The notes under the pieces are model-generated. The model searched no databases, was not told where the DNA came from, and was given only the letters and a program-made list of their open reading frames with translations. From Actinomycetes bacterium (lineage in GTDB: Bacteria > Actinomycetota > Coriobacteriia > Anaerosomatales > JAGXFU01), in the NCBI GenBank assembly GCA_024637115.1, contig JAGXFU010000017.1, positions 89,198 to 153,197 on the forward strand: a DNA stretch of 64,000 bases, given 5' to 3'. Both the position numbers and the translations under genes were made by a program. Of the stretch, positions 1-9,842 are shown piece after piece (position 1 is the first letter of the stretch; every line of letters starts with the position of its first letter).

Positions 1-1
1 A

Positions 2-412
2 GTCGTCCTCTTCCTGCCGCTCATCATCCGTATGTCGGAGGACATCTCGAATCACTCGCTCGCCGTGCTGATCGATGCGGGCAGCGGAGATGAGCGTCCC
101 GCTTTCTGGCCCACGCTTGCGATTGACACCGCCATAGGTGCCGCCCTCGGAATCGTAAGTGGACTCATTGCGTTCGGATTGCTGGAAGCGATCGGCACGT
201 CCCTCACTGCGGGGGTTGTCGTTGGGGCCTCGGTCGCGCTCACGGTCATCTTGATGGCGATGGCCGGCGCTATTCTCCCCTACCTGGCCCTCAAACCCGA
301 TGGTTCCGGATGGCGCGCGCCGAGCGCACTCGTGTCAACCGGGATCGCCGCGGTCGGCATGACGGTCTATCTTGGACTCTCAACCGCCCTCTACGACCTC
401 GTGAAGCTCTAG
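2..412 (+). CDS. MgtE-type divalent cation transporter, C-terminal membrane part (5' truncated by window edge)
   Basis: Open frame from base 2 (VVLFLPLIIRMSEDISNHSL...), multi-TM MgtE C-terminal-like sequence. Confidence 0.6.
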   Translation, partial: VVLFLPLIIRMSEDISNHSLAVLIDAGSGDERPAFWPTLAIDTAIGAALGIVSGLIAFGLLEAIGTSLTAGVVVGASVALTVILMAMAGAILPYLALKPDGSGWRAPSALVSTGIAAVGMTVYLGLSTALYDLVKL

Positions 413-422
413 GATCGCCTCC

Positions 423-1670
423 ATGGCCGGCTCCGCCGACAAGAGGCGCAATCGCGCACTCCTCCTGCTCGCCGCAATCGGCCCCGGGGTTCTCACCTCG
501 ATGGCCGGCAATGATGCGGGTGGTGTGTCCACCTACTCTGTGGCGGGTGCCGAGTTCGGCTACAAGACGCTGTGGCTCATCCCGCTCATGACGCTCGGCC
601 TCATCATGGTGCAGGAGACTGCGACCCGCATGGGCGTTGTGACCGGCAAGGGGTTTGCGGCGCTGATTCGCGAGAAGTTCGGACTGCGTTCATCTCTCCT
701 TGCCATGCTCATGTTGCTCTTCTCCAACATGGCCACTTCAGTCTCGGAGTTCGCAGGTATCGCGGCGGCGACCGAGGTCATGGGCGTCTCCCGCTACGTC
801 ACCGTTCCGGTTGCCGCGCTCGTGGTCTGGCTGCTCGTGGTCCGAGGAAGTTATCGCAACGTCGAGAAGGTGCTACTTGCGCTCTCGGCGGTGTTCCTCG
901 CCTACATCGCTGCGGTGTTCCTCGCAAAGCCGGATTGGGCCGAAGTCGCCCGAGCCACCGTGGTTCCGAGCTTTGAGACCAACACGAGTTTCATCGTGCT
1001 TGTCATTGCGCTTATCGGAACGACCATCGCGCCGTGGATGCAGTTCTTTGCGCAGTCGAACGTTGTGGACAAAGGCACGAGCATCAAAGAGCTCGCGCTC
1101 TCGCGGGTCGACGTCATTGCGGGCTCCCTCGCGGCGGGAGTGGTCGCCTGGGCGATCGTCGTCACCACAGGTTCCACGCTGCATCCAAACGGCGTGCAGG
1201 TCTCCAGCGCTGCAGCGGCGGCGCAAGCCCTCGCCCCCGTAGCGGGCTCCTACGCCACGACCCTCTTTGCAGTGGGCCTGGGCAGCGCTTCTCTGCTTGC
1301 GGCCTGTGTGCTGCCTCTCACAGCTGCCTATGCAGTCTGCGAGGCGTTCGGGTGGGAGCGCGGCATTGACCGCTCCTGGTCCGAAGCCCCGGCGTTCAAC
1401 TCCATCTACACCCTCGTCATCGTATGCGGGGCGGCGTTCGTCATGTTCCCGAACCTCGACCTCATCGCGGTCATGGTCTTTTCACAGACGATCGGCGGCA
1501 TTCTCCTGCCGTTCCTGCTCATCTACATGATCCGTATCGCGAACGATCGACGCATCATGGGCCGCCATACGAACGGTCCCCTCTACAATCTCTTCTCCTG
1601 GAGTACGGTCTTGATCGTCATCGCACTGACCATCGCCCTGCTCGTCCTCACTGCACTGGGAATGGCATAG
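423..1670 (+). CDS. NRAMP family Mn2+/Fe2+ transporter
   Basis: GPGVLTSMAGNDAGGVSTYSVAGAEFGYKTLW motif, about 11 TM segments. Confidence 0.88.
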   Translation: MAGSADKRRNRALLLLAAIGPGVLTSMAGNDAGGVSTYSVAGAEFGYKTLWLIPLMTLGLIMVQETATRMGVVTGKGFAALIREKFGLRSSLLAMLMLLFSNMATSVSEFAGIAAATEVMGVSRYVTVPVAALVVWLLVVRGSYRNVEKVLLALSAVFLAYIAAVFLAKPDWAEVARATVVPSFETNTSFIVLVIALIGTTIAPWMQFFAQSNVVDKGTSIKELALSRVDVIAGSLAAGVVAWAIVVTTGSTLHPNGVQVSSAAAAAQALAPVAGSYATTLFAVGLGSASLLAACVLPLTAAYAVCEAFGWERGIDRSWSEAPAFNSIYTLVIVCGAAFVMFPNLDLIAVMVFSQTIGGILLPFLLIYMIRIANDRRIMGRHTNGPLYNLFSWSTVLIVIALTIALLVLTALGMA

Positions 1671-1672
1671 TC

Positions 1673-2263
1673 ATGCCCGACGAAAGAGCGCATCGCCACG
1701 AGCAACGTCAGCGTATTCGCCAACGTGCACGAATTGCGCGACAAGGACTTGCTGCCGAGGACCGCGCACTTCTGTCACAAGCCGCAGCTGAACGGCTCAT
1801 CGCCTCACTAGCCGCCCCATTTCCGCAGGTAGTTCTCGGATACTCAGCCACAGCCGAGGAACTCGACCCCGTGTTGGCGCTCGATGCGCTCCGCGATACC
1901 GGTGCGCTCATCGCGTACCCTCGCATCACCGGTCCCGGGAACTTGTCGCTTCACGCATGCGCTGCACGCGAGCTCGTGCCCGGCCACCATGGCATCATGC
2001 AGCCCCCCGAGGATGCGCCTGTTGTGCACCTGGACCACGTCGAACTCGTGATCGTGCCCGGCGTGGCCTTCGATACGCAGGGCAATCGACTTGGATACGG
2101 CGGTGGCTACTACGATCGCATCCTCGTGCGAATGCCAAACGCACGACGGATCGGCGTGTGCTTCGACGGTCAGATCACCAATTCGATACCGGACGAACTA
2201 CACGACATCCACATGCATGCGATCATCACTCCAACGAGGTCATTCCGCGCCTTGTCCGCATGA
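1673..2263 (+). CDS. 5-formyltetrahydrofolate cyclo-ligase
   Basis: GYGGGYYDRIL signature; ATG at 1673 directly after the NRAMP stop, in the frame of ORF 1424..2263. Confidence 0.88.
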   Translation: MPDERAHRHEQRQRIRQRARIARQGLAAEDRALLSQAAAERLIASLAAPFPQVVLGYSATAEELDPVLALDALRDTGALIAYPRITGPGNLSLHACAARELVPGHHGIMQPPEDAPVVHLDHVELVIVPGVAFDTQGNRLGYGGGYYDRILVRMPNARRIGVCFDGQITNSIPDELHDIHMHAIITPTRSFRALSA

Positions 2264-2307
2264 GACACTAGTCCATCGCTTGGTTGTGCCTTTGCCTTCT
2301 CATCGCG

Positions 2308-3471
2308 TTACAGCTCGCTCATTGTCACAAAGCCGAACCCGCGTTTCTTGAGCGCTCGAATCGTGGGACCAAGTGCCTCAATGGTGACGCTGCGATCGCC
2401 CCCACCGTCGTGCAGAAGGATCACCCCGCCGGGCTTCGTGTGGTCGAGTATGTCCTTCTTGAGCTGCTTGGCCTCACTTGGTCGCCAGTCTTGAGGGTCC
2501 ACCGTCCACATTGCGACCTTGAGACTGTAGCGCTCGCACTCACTCGAGACGACACTCGACATGTGTCCGCCTGGCGGACGAAACCATGAGGGACTAGCCC
2601 CTGTCGCCTTCTGAATCTCACGTTGTCCGTTTTTGATCTGACCGCGAACCACACCTGGCTTCACTCGCGACAACGTCGCGTGCCCGAGAGTATGGTTGCC
2701 GAGTTCATGCCCTTCCTCGGCAACTCTGCGCGCTAGTTCAGGATGCGCCTGCGCCTGAGCGCCCAGCATGAAGAAGGTCGCCTTGACGTCTTCTGCAGCC
2801 AGAATCTCAAGGATCTCCTCAGTCTGACCGGGCCACGGGCCGTCATCAAATGTGAGTGCCACCACCCGTCCGGAGCGAACAGGCGCGTATCGGCGATACA
2901 CCACCGGCTCAGCTTCGACAGCGACCCGGCTGTCGACAATGCGACCGGAGTACTCGCCAAGTGTGACCTCACGAATTCCGGGTGCGCCGTGAGCTTCTAG
3001 TGAGAGAAGTGGGCCTGTACCGTCATACGTGACCGGAATCGGGATCGCCGTTGTCGAGGTGACAACGCCCTCGGTGACATCCTGCCCTGCGCGCCACTCG
3101 AGTTGGTCGCGCTCTTGCACGACCTCATCTCTCGTCAGCAATTCTCGTCCTCTTCGAACCGTAGAATCTGTGCCGCCCCCGTACACGACGACTTCTCCAG
3201 ACACCGAGATGATGTCCCCGTGAGATATGTCGATGATCCCGTCGTTGGCGAGGGTTTCCACGGTTGCTCCGCGGGCAACGGACACCGACTCGCCGTTCAC
3301 TTCAAGCGACACCATACCGAGAGAGGACATGCACGAAGCCATCACCGCCGCAGCAACGAGCACAGCGACGGACAGATTCAGCTTGGGAAACTGGTACCGG
3401 GGCGGACCGGCGACGCGGTAGAAACTCATGGCACCTACTCGTGCGATATTCGTGCCACAGTACCGCCGCAC
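2308..3471 (-). CDS. Polysaccharide deacetylase (NodB homology) with N-terminal DUF348/G5-like region
   Basis: ALTFDDGPWPGQTEEIL, HELGNHTLGH, ILLHDGGGDR; N-terminal VSLEVNGESVSVARGATVETLANDG. Confidence 0.88.
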   Translation of the reverse strand: MRRYCGTNIARVGAMSFYRVAGPPRYQFPKLNLSVAVLVAAAVMASCMSSLGMVSLEVNGESVSVARGATVETLANDGIIDISHGDIISVSGEVVVYGGGTDSTVRRGRELLTRDEVVQERDQLEWRAGQDVTEGVVTSTTAIPIPVTYDGTGPLLSLEAHGAPGIREVTLGEYSGRIVDSRVAVEAEPVVYRRYAPVRSGRVVALTFDDGPWPGQTEEILEILAAEDVKATFFMLGAQAQAHPELARRVAEEGHELGNHTLGHATLSRVKPGVVRGQIKNGQREIQKATGASPSWFRPPGGHMSSVVSSECERYSLKVAMWTVDPQDWRPSEAKQLKKDILDHTKPGGVILLHDGGGDRSVTIEALGPTIRALKKRGFGFVTMSEL

Positions 3472-3944
3472 AGCTCAATTAGTGTGGTTCTTGGCAAACG
3501 CACCATCGAAGACGGGGTTCCCGCCGCAGGCACGACCTCATCGAACCGTTCGAAAGACTCATCGATCAGCACGAGAAGATCATCGGGAAGATCAAACGGC
3601 GAAACACCGCCGATGGCGTATCCCGTGGCCTGCCGAACAGTCTCAGCACTCGCAAACGAGGCCTTGGAACCGCCCGCGAGGGTAGCGATCGCATCCGAAT
3701 CACCGCGCCGGTCCCCTGCGACAAGCGCGAGCACAGGACGATCATTCACGGTGAAGACAAGCGATTTCACGATCTGACCGAGTTCACACCCGGCCGCATC
3801 CGCCGCCATCTGAGCGGTCTTCGTCGACTCTTGAAATACAAGGATATCGCGATCCAGACCATGCTCCGAAAGGTATTCCCGCACGCGTTCAGCAGAGCCT
3901 GTCCTCTTCTTGGGCGCGGAGGCTTCTGACACCGACGCAGTCAC
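3435..3944 (-). CDS. YbaK/EbsC-type aminoacyl-tRNA deacylase
   Basis: GQIVKSLVF, AGDRRGD, GYAIGGVSPF motifs. Confidence 0.85.
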   Translation of the reverse strand: MTASVSEASAPKKRTGSAERVREYLSEHGLDRDILVFQESTKTAQMAADAAGCELGQIVKSLVFTVNDRPVLALVAGDRRGDSDAIATLAGGSKASFASAETVRQATGYAIGGVSPFDLPDDLLVLIDESFERFDEVVPAAGTPSSMVRLPRTTLIELCGGTVARISHE

Positions 3945-3945
3945 C

Positions 3946-4581
3946 TCATTCTGATTTGATGGATGGAGACGGCACGCGGGCCTGCCGAACCAGCGGTATG
4001 CGGAGCGCCTGCAGCGCAGCTTCGATATTCTCGGTCAAGGTCACCAGCGAACGCAAGTCAAGCTCAAGCAAGGGATACCGGGCGTCTGGTCGGGCGACCG
4101 TGAAGCCATTTCGCAGCAGGAACTCGACACCCATCACCGGCTGTTCAGTCATGTCGGTACGCACCGCACAGGCGAACGCCTGTACCCGCCTCTCTCCACG
4201 CAACGAGAGGTCACGCAGCGCCGCCCTCAGCAAGAGGCTCCCCAGACCATGCTGCCGAGCGTCATCACGGATGTGTACACAGGTGAGGAGAACCGCATCA
4301 TCACGAGGTGGTCCGCTCGCAAAGTGTCGTGACTGAGGAAGGAACTGGGGCGGGGCGTACTTGATGAAGCCGAGAATCTGATCGTCTTCATACGCAACGC
4401 GACCACACTCCCCCCATTCGTTCGCAACGAGTGAATACCACGCCCGCAACTTCTCAGCATCACACGCCGAGCCACAACGTATGTCCAGCCGTTGCTCGCT
4501 CTCCCAGAACACGCATCCGGGACACGCACACGGAAGCGCGTCTAAATGTGTGCTATCTAGTGGTCTGAGCTTGCGAGACAT
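3946..4581 (-). CDS. GNAT family N-acetyltransferase
   Basis: GNAT-like motif A region (VHIRDDARQHGLGSLLLRAALRDL). Confidence 0.7.
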   Translation of the reverse strand: MSRKLRPLDSTHLDALPCACPGCVFWESEQRLDIRCGSACDAEKLRAWYSLVANEWGECGRVAYEDDQILGFIKYAPPQFLPQSRHFASGPPRDDAVLLTCVHIRDDARQHGLGSLLLRAALRDLSLRGERRVQAFACAVRTDMTEQPVMGVEFLLRNGFTVARPDARYPLLELDLRSLVTLTENIEAALQALRIPLVRQARVPSPSIKSE

Positions 4582-4642
4582 GCGTTCCCGGTCCCTGAGT
4601 CAACTCGCCGATCCATCGTGTCCAGTATACGGTGCATGACAC

Positions 4643-5404
4643 CTACTCGTCGTCGCCCTTGAGGCCTTCCTTGAAGCTGTCGGCGAAGGATCTCCAGCCC
4701 CGTGCGACGGCCTTGCCGGTCTCACTCTTTTTGGCGCCCCGTGCGGCCTTCACGCCCACCTTGAGAGCACCACCGGCCGCCTGCCCGGCCACGTGCTTGG
4801 CCACGGCCGCGCCTTTGCCCGCGTGCGCCGCGACACCTCCGGTTGTGGGCTTGTTGTCAGCAGCATTGCGCACGCGAATATTCTCGCCATCGAACTCTAC
4901 GATCTCATCAGCTTCGATCGTGTGTCGCCCAACGGCGACTTGGGCTCCTACGCCTCCACTCACTTCAATGCGTACGATCTCACCAGCGGATGTGAACTCG
5001 ACGTCCTTGACCTGGCCCATGATCGTGCCGTCTCGCGTGACGACATCCTGATAATCCCAGATGACCGTGTGGTCCCAGTCGATTCCCAGTCGCTTTGCTG
5101 CGGCAGAACCGGTCGCCTTCTCTCCAGTGACCCGCAACGCCGTCTTCGAGATCTCGACTGCGTCGTATGCAATGAACTGGGGCTTGCGCTCAATCACGTA
5201 ACCAACGGGATTCAGGCGGACCTCAAAGCCCACTGCACGCGGCTCGGTCGGATGAAAGAGCACATGCGTGACCACCCCGGTCGCTTTGTCCTTGCGATCC
5301 AGGACCTCGAGACCCGAAAGAACGGACGATCTGGGCATCGATCCAGTGCTCCTCTGACTGTGAGGTACATACGTGTTGCAACGCGACGGGCCGGCCCGCA
5401 TCAC
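4643..5404 (-). CDS. PRC-barrel domain protein
   Basis: Paired PRC-barrel-like segments (SGLEVLDRKDKATGVVTHVLFHP; VTRDGTIMGQVKDVEFTSAGEIVRIEV). Confidence 0.65.
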   Translation of the reverse strand: MMRAGPSRCNTYVPHSQRSTGSMPRSSVLSGLEVLDRKDKATGVVTHVLFHPTEPRAVGFEVRLNPVGYVIERKPQFIAYDAVEISKTALRVTGEKATGSAAAKRLGIDWDHTVIWDYQDVVTRDGTIMGQVKDVEFTSAGEIVRIEVSGGVGAQVAVGRHTIEADEIVEFDGENIRVRNAADNKPTTGGVAAHAGKGAAVAKHVAGQAAGGALKVGVKAARGAKKSETGKAVARGWRSFADSFKEGLKGDDE

Positions 5405-5439
5405 GGACCGACCCGGTCATGACACCTATAAGAAATAGT

Positions 5440-5988
5440 CTACACCTCGGGGAGCGCGTCTCCCGATTCATCGACGGCCGCATCCGACTTGTTCGCCACG
5501 AAATCGAGTGTGTGCTGAGCCTTCTGCTCTGCGGCATCAACACCCGACTTGACTGCGTCGCCCGCTTTGCCCACAGCGTTCTGTGCCGCGGGAACCACTT
5601 CCGAGACCTTTTCCTTGGCTGCGCCGGAGGTCTTGTCGACCTGCGCTTTGAGCTTGTCACGAGCATCGTCGATCTTGCCCTTGAGCTCATCTGCCTTGGC
5701 AGTGGCCGTATCTTTGCCGGTCGAATACATCTCGGTGACCTTGGTGGAACCGGTCTCATAGAGCTCGCTTGCCTTGCTGGTACCGGTCTCATAGATCTCT
5801 GATGCCTTGGTCACTCCGGTCTCGTATAGGTCCTTACCTTCAGACCAGTACTTATCGGCGGCCTCCGCAATCATCTCGCGATTCTCCTTGCCCGAGCGCG
5901 GTGCAAAGAGCAGTCCTAGAACAGCTCCCACGATTCCGCCCATGAGAAACGCACCGAGCACGCTGCCCCCACGCCTATATTCATACAT
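5440..5988 (-). CDS. YtxH domain protein
   Basis: LGAFLMGGIVGAVLGLLFAPRSGKENREMI followed by a long charged helix with YETG repeats. Confidence 0.78.
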   Translation of the reverse strand: MYEYRRGGSVLGAFLMGGIVGAVLGLLFAPRSGKENREMIAEAADKYWSEGKDLYETGVTKASEIYETGTSKASELYETGSTKVTEMYSTGKDTATAKADELKGKIDDARDKLKAQVDKTSGAAKEKVSEVVPAAQNAVGKAGDAVKSGVDAAEQKAQHTLDFVANKSDAAVDESGDALPEV

Positions 5989-6113
5989 CCTTGCGCACCT
6001 CCGTTATCGCTAAACGGTTATCAGCCATTGATGGTCTTGCATGCGGCAAAGAGCCGCACATAGACAATATGTACCCGATTCGACGCAGTTACTCGAAGCG
6101 ATATTCCCGAAAC

Positions 6114-7067
6114 TCACACACTTCGCGCGAGTGCCGCGCGTACCAACCGTTCTACCACATCGTGGAACGACATGCCTATAGACTCTGCGGCCATGGGCAG
6201 GAGTGACGTCTCTGTCATGCCAGGTGAAGTGTTGCATTCAAGCACAAGCGGCTGACCATCGGATCCAATCACCATGTCAACACGGGATACATCGCGACAG
6301 CCCAACAGTGTGTGCGTCTCCGCAGCCAGCGACATCACCTTCTCGAGCGTCTTCTCATCAAGTCGCGCCGGCACGTAGTAATCGGTTTCGCCTCGAGTGT
6401 ACATCGCCGAGAAATCGAAAAGCCCGCTCTTGGCCTCGATCTCAACCGGCGGCAGGACTTCGGGGCCGTCGGCCCCATCAAGCACGGACACCGCGAGTTC
6501 GCATCCATCGATCCACTTCTCGACAAGCGCGGCGTCTCCGTAGCTGAGGGCATTGAGGAGCGCCTCGGCAAGTTCTTCGGGCTCTCGCACCACCGTGAGG
6601 CCGAGCGCGGAGCCCTGCTTTGAAGGCTTGGCGACCAGGGGGAACCCGCCAACTCGATCGGAGATCAGATCGAGCGCTGTGGCCGCACCCATCTCTTTGA
6701 ATGCGTCAGCTGTGAGGGTGATCCAGGCCGGCGTTGGAATGCCGGCGCGTTCGAACAGATATTTGGTGACTGACTTGTCCCATGCGAGCGTGCTCGCTGT
6801 CACTCCCGGCCCGGTATAGGGAATAGCCAGGAACTCAAGCAGCTCCTGTATCGTGCCGTCCTCACCATACTTACCGTGCAGCGCGATGTAGGCACAGTCA
6901 GGCTTCTCGCAGCGAAGTGTCTCAACAAGTTCGGGGGTGACATCAAGTGCGAGCACCTTGTAGCCGAGCGAAGTGAGCGCATCGGCCACCCGCTTGCCAC
7001 TCGCGAGCGAGACTTCGCGCTCAAGCGAACGCCCGCCCATCAGGACGGCGACCTTCTCTCTGCTCAT
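6114..7067 (-). CDS. ddl: D-alanine--D-alanine ligase
   Basis: ATP-grasp; LMGGRSLEREVSLASG, HGKYGEDGTIQELLEFLAIPYTGPGV, ECNTSPGMTETSLLP. Confidence 0.93.
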   Translation of the reverse strand: MSREKVAVLMGGRSLEREVSLASGKRVADALTSLGYKVLALDVTPELVETLRCEKPDCAYIALHGKYGEDGTIQELLEFLAIPYTGPGVTASTLAWDKSVTKYLFERAGIPTPAWITLTADAFKEMGAATALDLISDRVGGFPLVAKPSKQGSALGLTVVREPEELAEALLNALSYGDAALVEKWIDGCELAVSVLDGADGPEVLPPVEIEAKSGLFDFSAMYTRGETDYYVPARLDEKTLEKVMSLAAETHTLLGCRDVSRVDMVIGSDGQPLVLECNTSPGMTETSLLPMAAESIGMSFHDVVERLVRAALARSV

Positions 7068-8332
7068 GCTGCCCCCTCCTCGGCCGAAATAGCTCCCGCG
7101 GCAATGAATGCTCGATAGAGTTCGAGTCTATCCTCGAGCGCCTCGGCAAGCCGCTCGATCCCAACGCGAATCGCATCAGGTTCAGCGTAGCAAAATGCGA
7201 GGCGCATGCAGTTGCGACCGCGCCCATCCGGAAAGAAGCCGTCGCCCGGAACGTAGGTCACGCCGCGTTCGACTGCGTCGGCGAGCATCGCCTTGGTATC
7301 AAGGAACGGGGGCAACTCCACCCACACGAAGAAGCCGCCCTCAGGACGCGTCCAGTGCGCCTCCTCGGGAAAGAACTCGTCGAGTGCGTCAAGCATGGCT
7401 GCCCGACGCTCCGCGTAGGTGCGCGTGAGCCCCTGCAACACGCGGCGCCAGCGCGTGCCCAGGAAATATCGCTCCGCTGTCACCTGCGCGAAAGCCGAGC
7501 CACAGAGGTCTGCCCCCTGCTTCACCAGCAAGACCTTCGCACGAATCGGCGCAGGCGCAGCCATCCACCCCAGCCGCAGCCCCGGTGCAAAGATCTTGGA
7601 GAAGGTGCCGAGGTAGATCACATCGTCATCGAGCGCCTTGAGCGGCTTGAGGTGTCCGCCTTCGAAGCGGAGACGCCCATACGGGTCGTCCTCGACAACC
7701 GGCACATCGTACTCACGTGACAACTCCAGAAGGCGGCGGCGACGCTCAGCGGTGAGCGTGACCCCGCCGGGATTCTGAAAGTTCGGAATCGTATAGATGA
7801 ACTTGGCCCCCGCCGGACCGAGCTCCTTCAGCGTCTCCTCAAGGAGATCCATACGCATGCCGTCCTCATCCATTGGAATGCAGCGTATGTCCGGCTCATA
7901 GGCGCTGAATGCCTGCAGAGCACCGACATAGGTCGGACCCTCGGCAATGATGACGTCACCCGGATCGATGAACGCCTTGGCCAGCAGGTCGAGTGCCTGT
8001 TGCGCCCCTGCAGTGACGACCAGATCATCGGCAGACAAGCGCACACCACTCTCAGCCATCAACTCAGTGATGACGGCGCGCAGTTCCGGGCGTCCCTCAC
8101 TCGACCCGTACTGAAGCGCTGCTGCTCCCTCATGCATCACCGCATCGTAGGCAGCCTGTGCGACCTCTTTTGCCGGCACTTCGTCTACTGCGGGCATGCC
8201 GCCGGCAAAACTGATCATGTCGCTGCGACTCGCCGCGGCGAACAGATCGCGCACAGCGCTCGATCGCACGCTGCCCAGCCGCGCGGCGTATCTTCCCTCC
8301 CACCGGTCAAACACAACCCTGGCGGTACCCAT
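7064..8332 (-). CDS. PLP-dependent aminotransferase, class I/II
   Basis: ISFAGGMPAVDEVP, LQYGSSEGRPELR, IPNFQNPGG, EDDPYGRLRF, LGTFSKIFAPGLRLGW; start chosen at MGTARVVFDRWEG; overlaps ddl by 4 nt. Confidence 0.88.
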   Translation of the reverse strand: MGTARVVFDRWEGRYAARLGSVRSSAVRDLFAAASRSDMISFAGGMPAVDEVPAKEVAQAAYDAVMHEGAAALQYGSSEGRPELRAVITELMAESGVRLSADDLVVTAGAQQALDLLAKAFIDPGDVIIAEGPTYVGALQAFSAYEPDIRCIPMDEDGMRMDLLEETLKELGPAGAKFIYTIPNFQNPGGVTLTAERRRRLLELSREYDVPVVEDDPYGRLRFEGGHLKPLKALDDDVIYLGTFSKIFAPGLRLGWMAAPAPIRAKVLLVKQGADLCGSAFAQVTAERYFLGTRWRRVLQGLTRTYAERRAAMLDALDEFFPEEAHWTRPEGGFFVWVELPPFLDTKAMLADAVERGVTYVPGDGFFPDGRGRNCMRLAFCYAEPDAIRVGIERLAEALEDRLELYRAFIAAGAISAEEGAA

Positions 8333-8429
8333 CTCGCACACCCCTACCTGCCGGAGAGCGACGGTTGCGATGCGTCTCTCCTTGGCATGTCTGCCGTGTC
8401 GCATACGCGCGCACAGCCCCGAGAATACA

Positions 8430-8690
8430 AAACGACCCCTTCGCTGATAGGGCGAGGGGTCGATCGCGGTACCACCTATCTTCGCCTTTGGGAGAGTCGG
8501 GATCTCCTGCTGGCCTCAAAGCCGGGATACCGGTCCGGCGCCGACCCGCTTCCGACTGCGCAGTTCGCGCTGCCCTGGCGGGGGACATCTGGAGGGGTGG
8601 CCGGGCGCGTGTACGCCCTCTTCCCTCACGTCCTTGGTGTCATTATTCGCCTCACTGAGTCGCCCCGTGAGGTTGCCGAGAAGGGTACAC
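8430..8690 (-). ncRNA. T-box leader RNA upstream of the aminotransferase-ddl operon
   Basis: Minus strand reads AGGTGGTACCGCG (8465-8477) then CGACCCCT...AGGGGTCGTTTTGT terminator (8433-8462); upstream AGATG bulge sequence and GC-rich stem I-like arms; 5' boundary approximate. Confidence 0.85.
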
Positions 8691-8714
8691 CGCACGCAGG
8701 AGCAGGTCAAACGC

Positions 8715-9167
8715 CTAACTGCCGAGGAACTCGTTGACAGCCGCAAGTCCCTGCTGCAGTGCACGCTGTGCCAGCTCCGGCTGTCGGAACGTAAGCTCCG
8801 CGTCCTCGTAGTCGAGAGTCACACGAAACACACCACGGCCGTCTCGGTTGAAATCCCATGATGTACGACCGGAGAGCGTTCGCGGAGCGCCGTCGAGAAC
8901 CATCAACTCAAGCGCCACGTGCTCCAGCAGATGCGGGGTCTCAGTATCGCGGAGCTCCGCCTCGATTCCCCTCGCAGAACCACAGTCACAGCGATGGCGC
9001 ACGATACCCGGGTAGCGAGCAAACACCGCTGCCGGCAGGTCTGCATACGCCGACGTGCGCACATAGCGAGGTTCCGACACGCGAACAAGAGCCTCGAGCT
9101 GCCCACCAAGATCAAGCACGCGCTCGATAACAAGCGGTGCGAACCGCCTAGAATTCGCGTTGTCCAC
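8715..9167 (-). CDS. Stand-alone protein resembling the N-terminal domain of cyanophycin synthetase
   Basis: TPHLLEHVALELMVLDG...GRTSWDFNRDGRGVFRVTLDYEDAEL resembles CphA N-domain GHIVEHIALELQ..AG...GRTRET..PGIYNVVFEYE; no ATP-grasp or Mur ligase domain follows. Confidence 0.5.
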   Translation of the reverse strand: MDNANSRRFAPLVIERVLDLGGQLEALVRVSEPRYVRTSAYADLPAAVFARYPGIVRHRCDCGSARGIEAELRDTETPHLLEHVALELMVLDGAPRTLSGRTSWDFNRDGRGVFRVTLDYEDAELTFRQPELAQRALQQGLAAVNEFLGS

Positions 9168-9339
9168 GTGAGCGGCCCAGATAGTACGCGAACGAGACCG
9201 CGGCTACCACGGCAACGACTCCCACCAGGAGCGCCTTGCTCGCCTGCGTGTCCGCAAGTTGCTTTGCCTCTGAGACAGCGAGATCGCGGACCTCCTTGGC
9301 ATGGTGTCGGACATCATCGATGGTCAGGCGTGGGCTCAT
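9148..9339 (-). CDS. Small single-TM membrane protein
   Basis: MSPRLTIDDVRHHAKEVRDLAVSEAKQLADTQASKALLVGVVAVVAAVSFAYYLGRSRGQREF. Confidence 0.55.
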   Translation of the reverse strand: MSPRLTIDDVRHHAKEVRDLAVSEAKQLADTQASKALLVGVVAVVAAVSFAYYLGRSRGQREF

Positions 9340-9698
9340 TTCTGCATCAGCCTCATCTTGATCGCAAGGAATATGGCGGAGCCGATGGCGAGAATCCCGC
9401 CAACGAGCAGAAGTGCATTCGCATACCCGATCCATTGACCGAGATGCATGAAACTGCCGACCGAAATGAATCCGATGCCGAGAGCCATGAGACTCGCAGC
9501 AGCAGAAGCGGCAAAGAGGGTGAAACCGAGACGCTGCAGTGGCACCACGATCTTGGTGCGCATGATGCGATCGACTTCCTGACGCAAGAAGTCGACGACT
9601 ACCTGGAGCAGGTCGGCTGCCGCATCGATCACCGTGCGCTCTTCGGGTGCCTTCGCATCCTCGGGCGCAGCGGGCTCTGTCTGGTCGTTCTCAACCAT
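9336..9698 (-). CDS. Membrane protein, phage-holin-like/DUF1469-like (tentative)
   Basis: Two hydrophobic segments after an acidic N-terminus; 4-nt overlap with downstream ORF. Confidence 0.5.
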   Translation of the reverse strand: MVENDQTEPAAPEDAKAPEERTVIDAAADLLQVVVDFLRQEVDRIMRTKIVVPLQRLGFTLFAASAAASLMALGIGFISVGSFMHLGQWIGYANALLLVGGILAIGSAIFLAIKMRLMQK

Positions 9699-9768
9699 GT
9701 GGATACCCCCGTGGTTTGTATCTCGCGGGTGACCGGACACTTCAGAAGATACCCCAAACCAACGACAA

Positions 9769-9802
9769 CACCGGCCGTCTCCTTGAAAGAAGACGACCGG
9801 TG
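9769..9802 (-). terminator. Rho-independent-type terminator downstream of rlpA-like gene
   Basis: CACCGGcCGTCT ... AGACGaCCGGTG inverted repeat. Confidence 0.5.
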
Positions 9803-9842
9803 CTGGTCAAAACTACGTGAAACAGGAGCTTGCGTACGCGAA

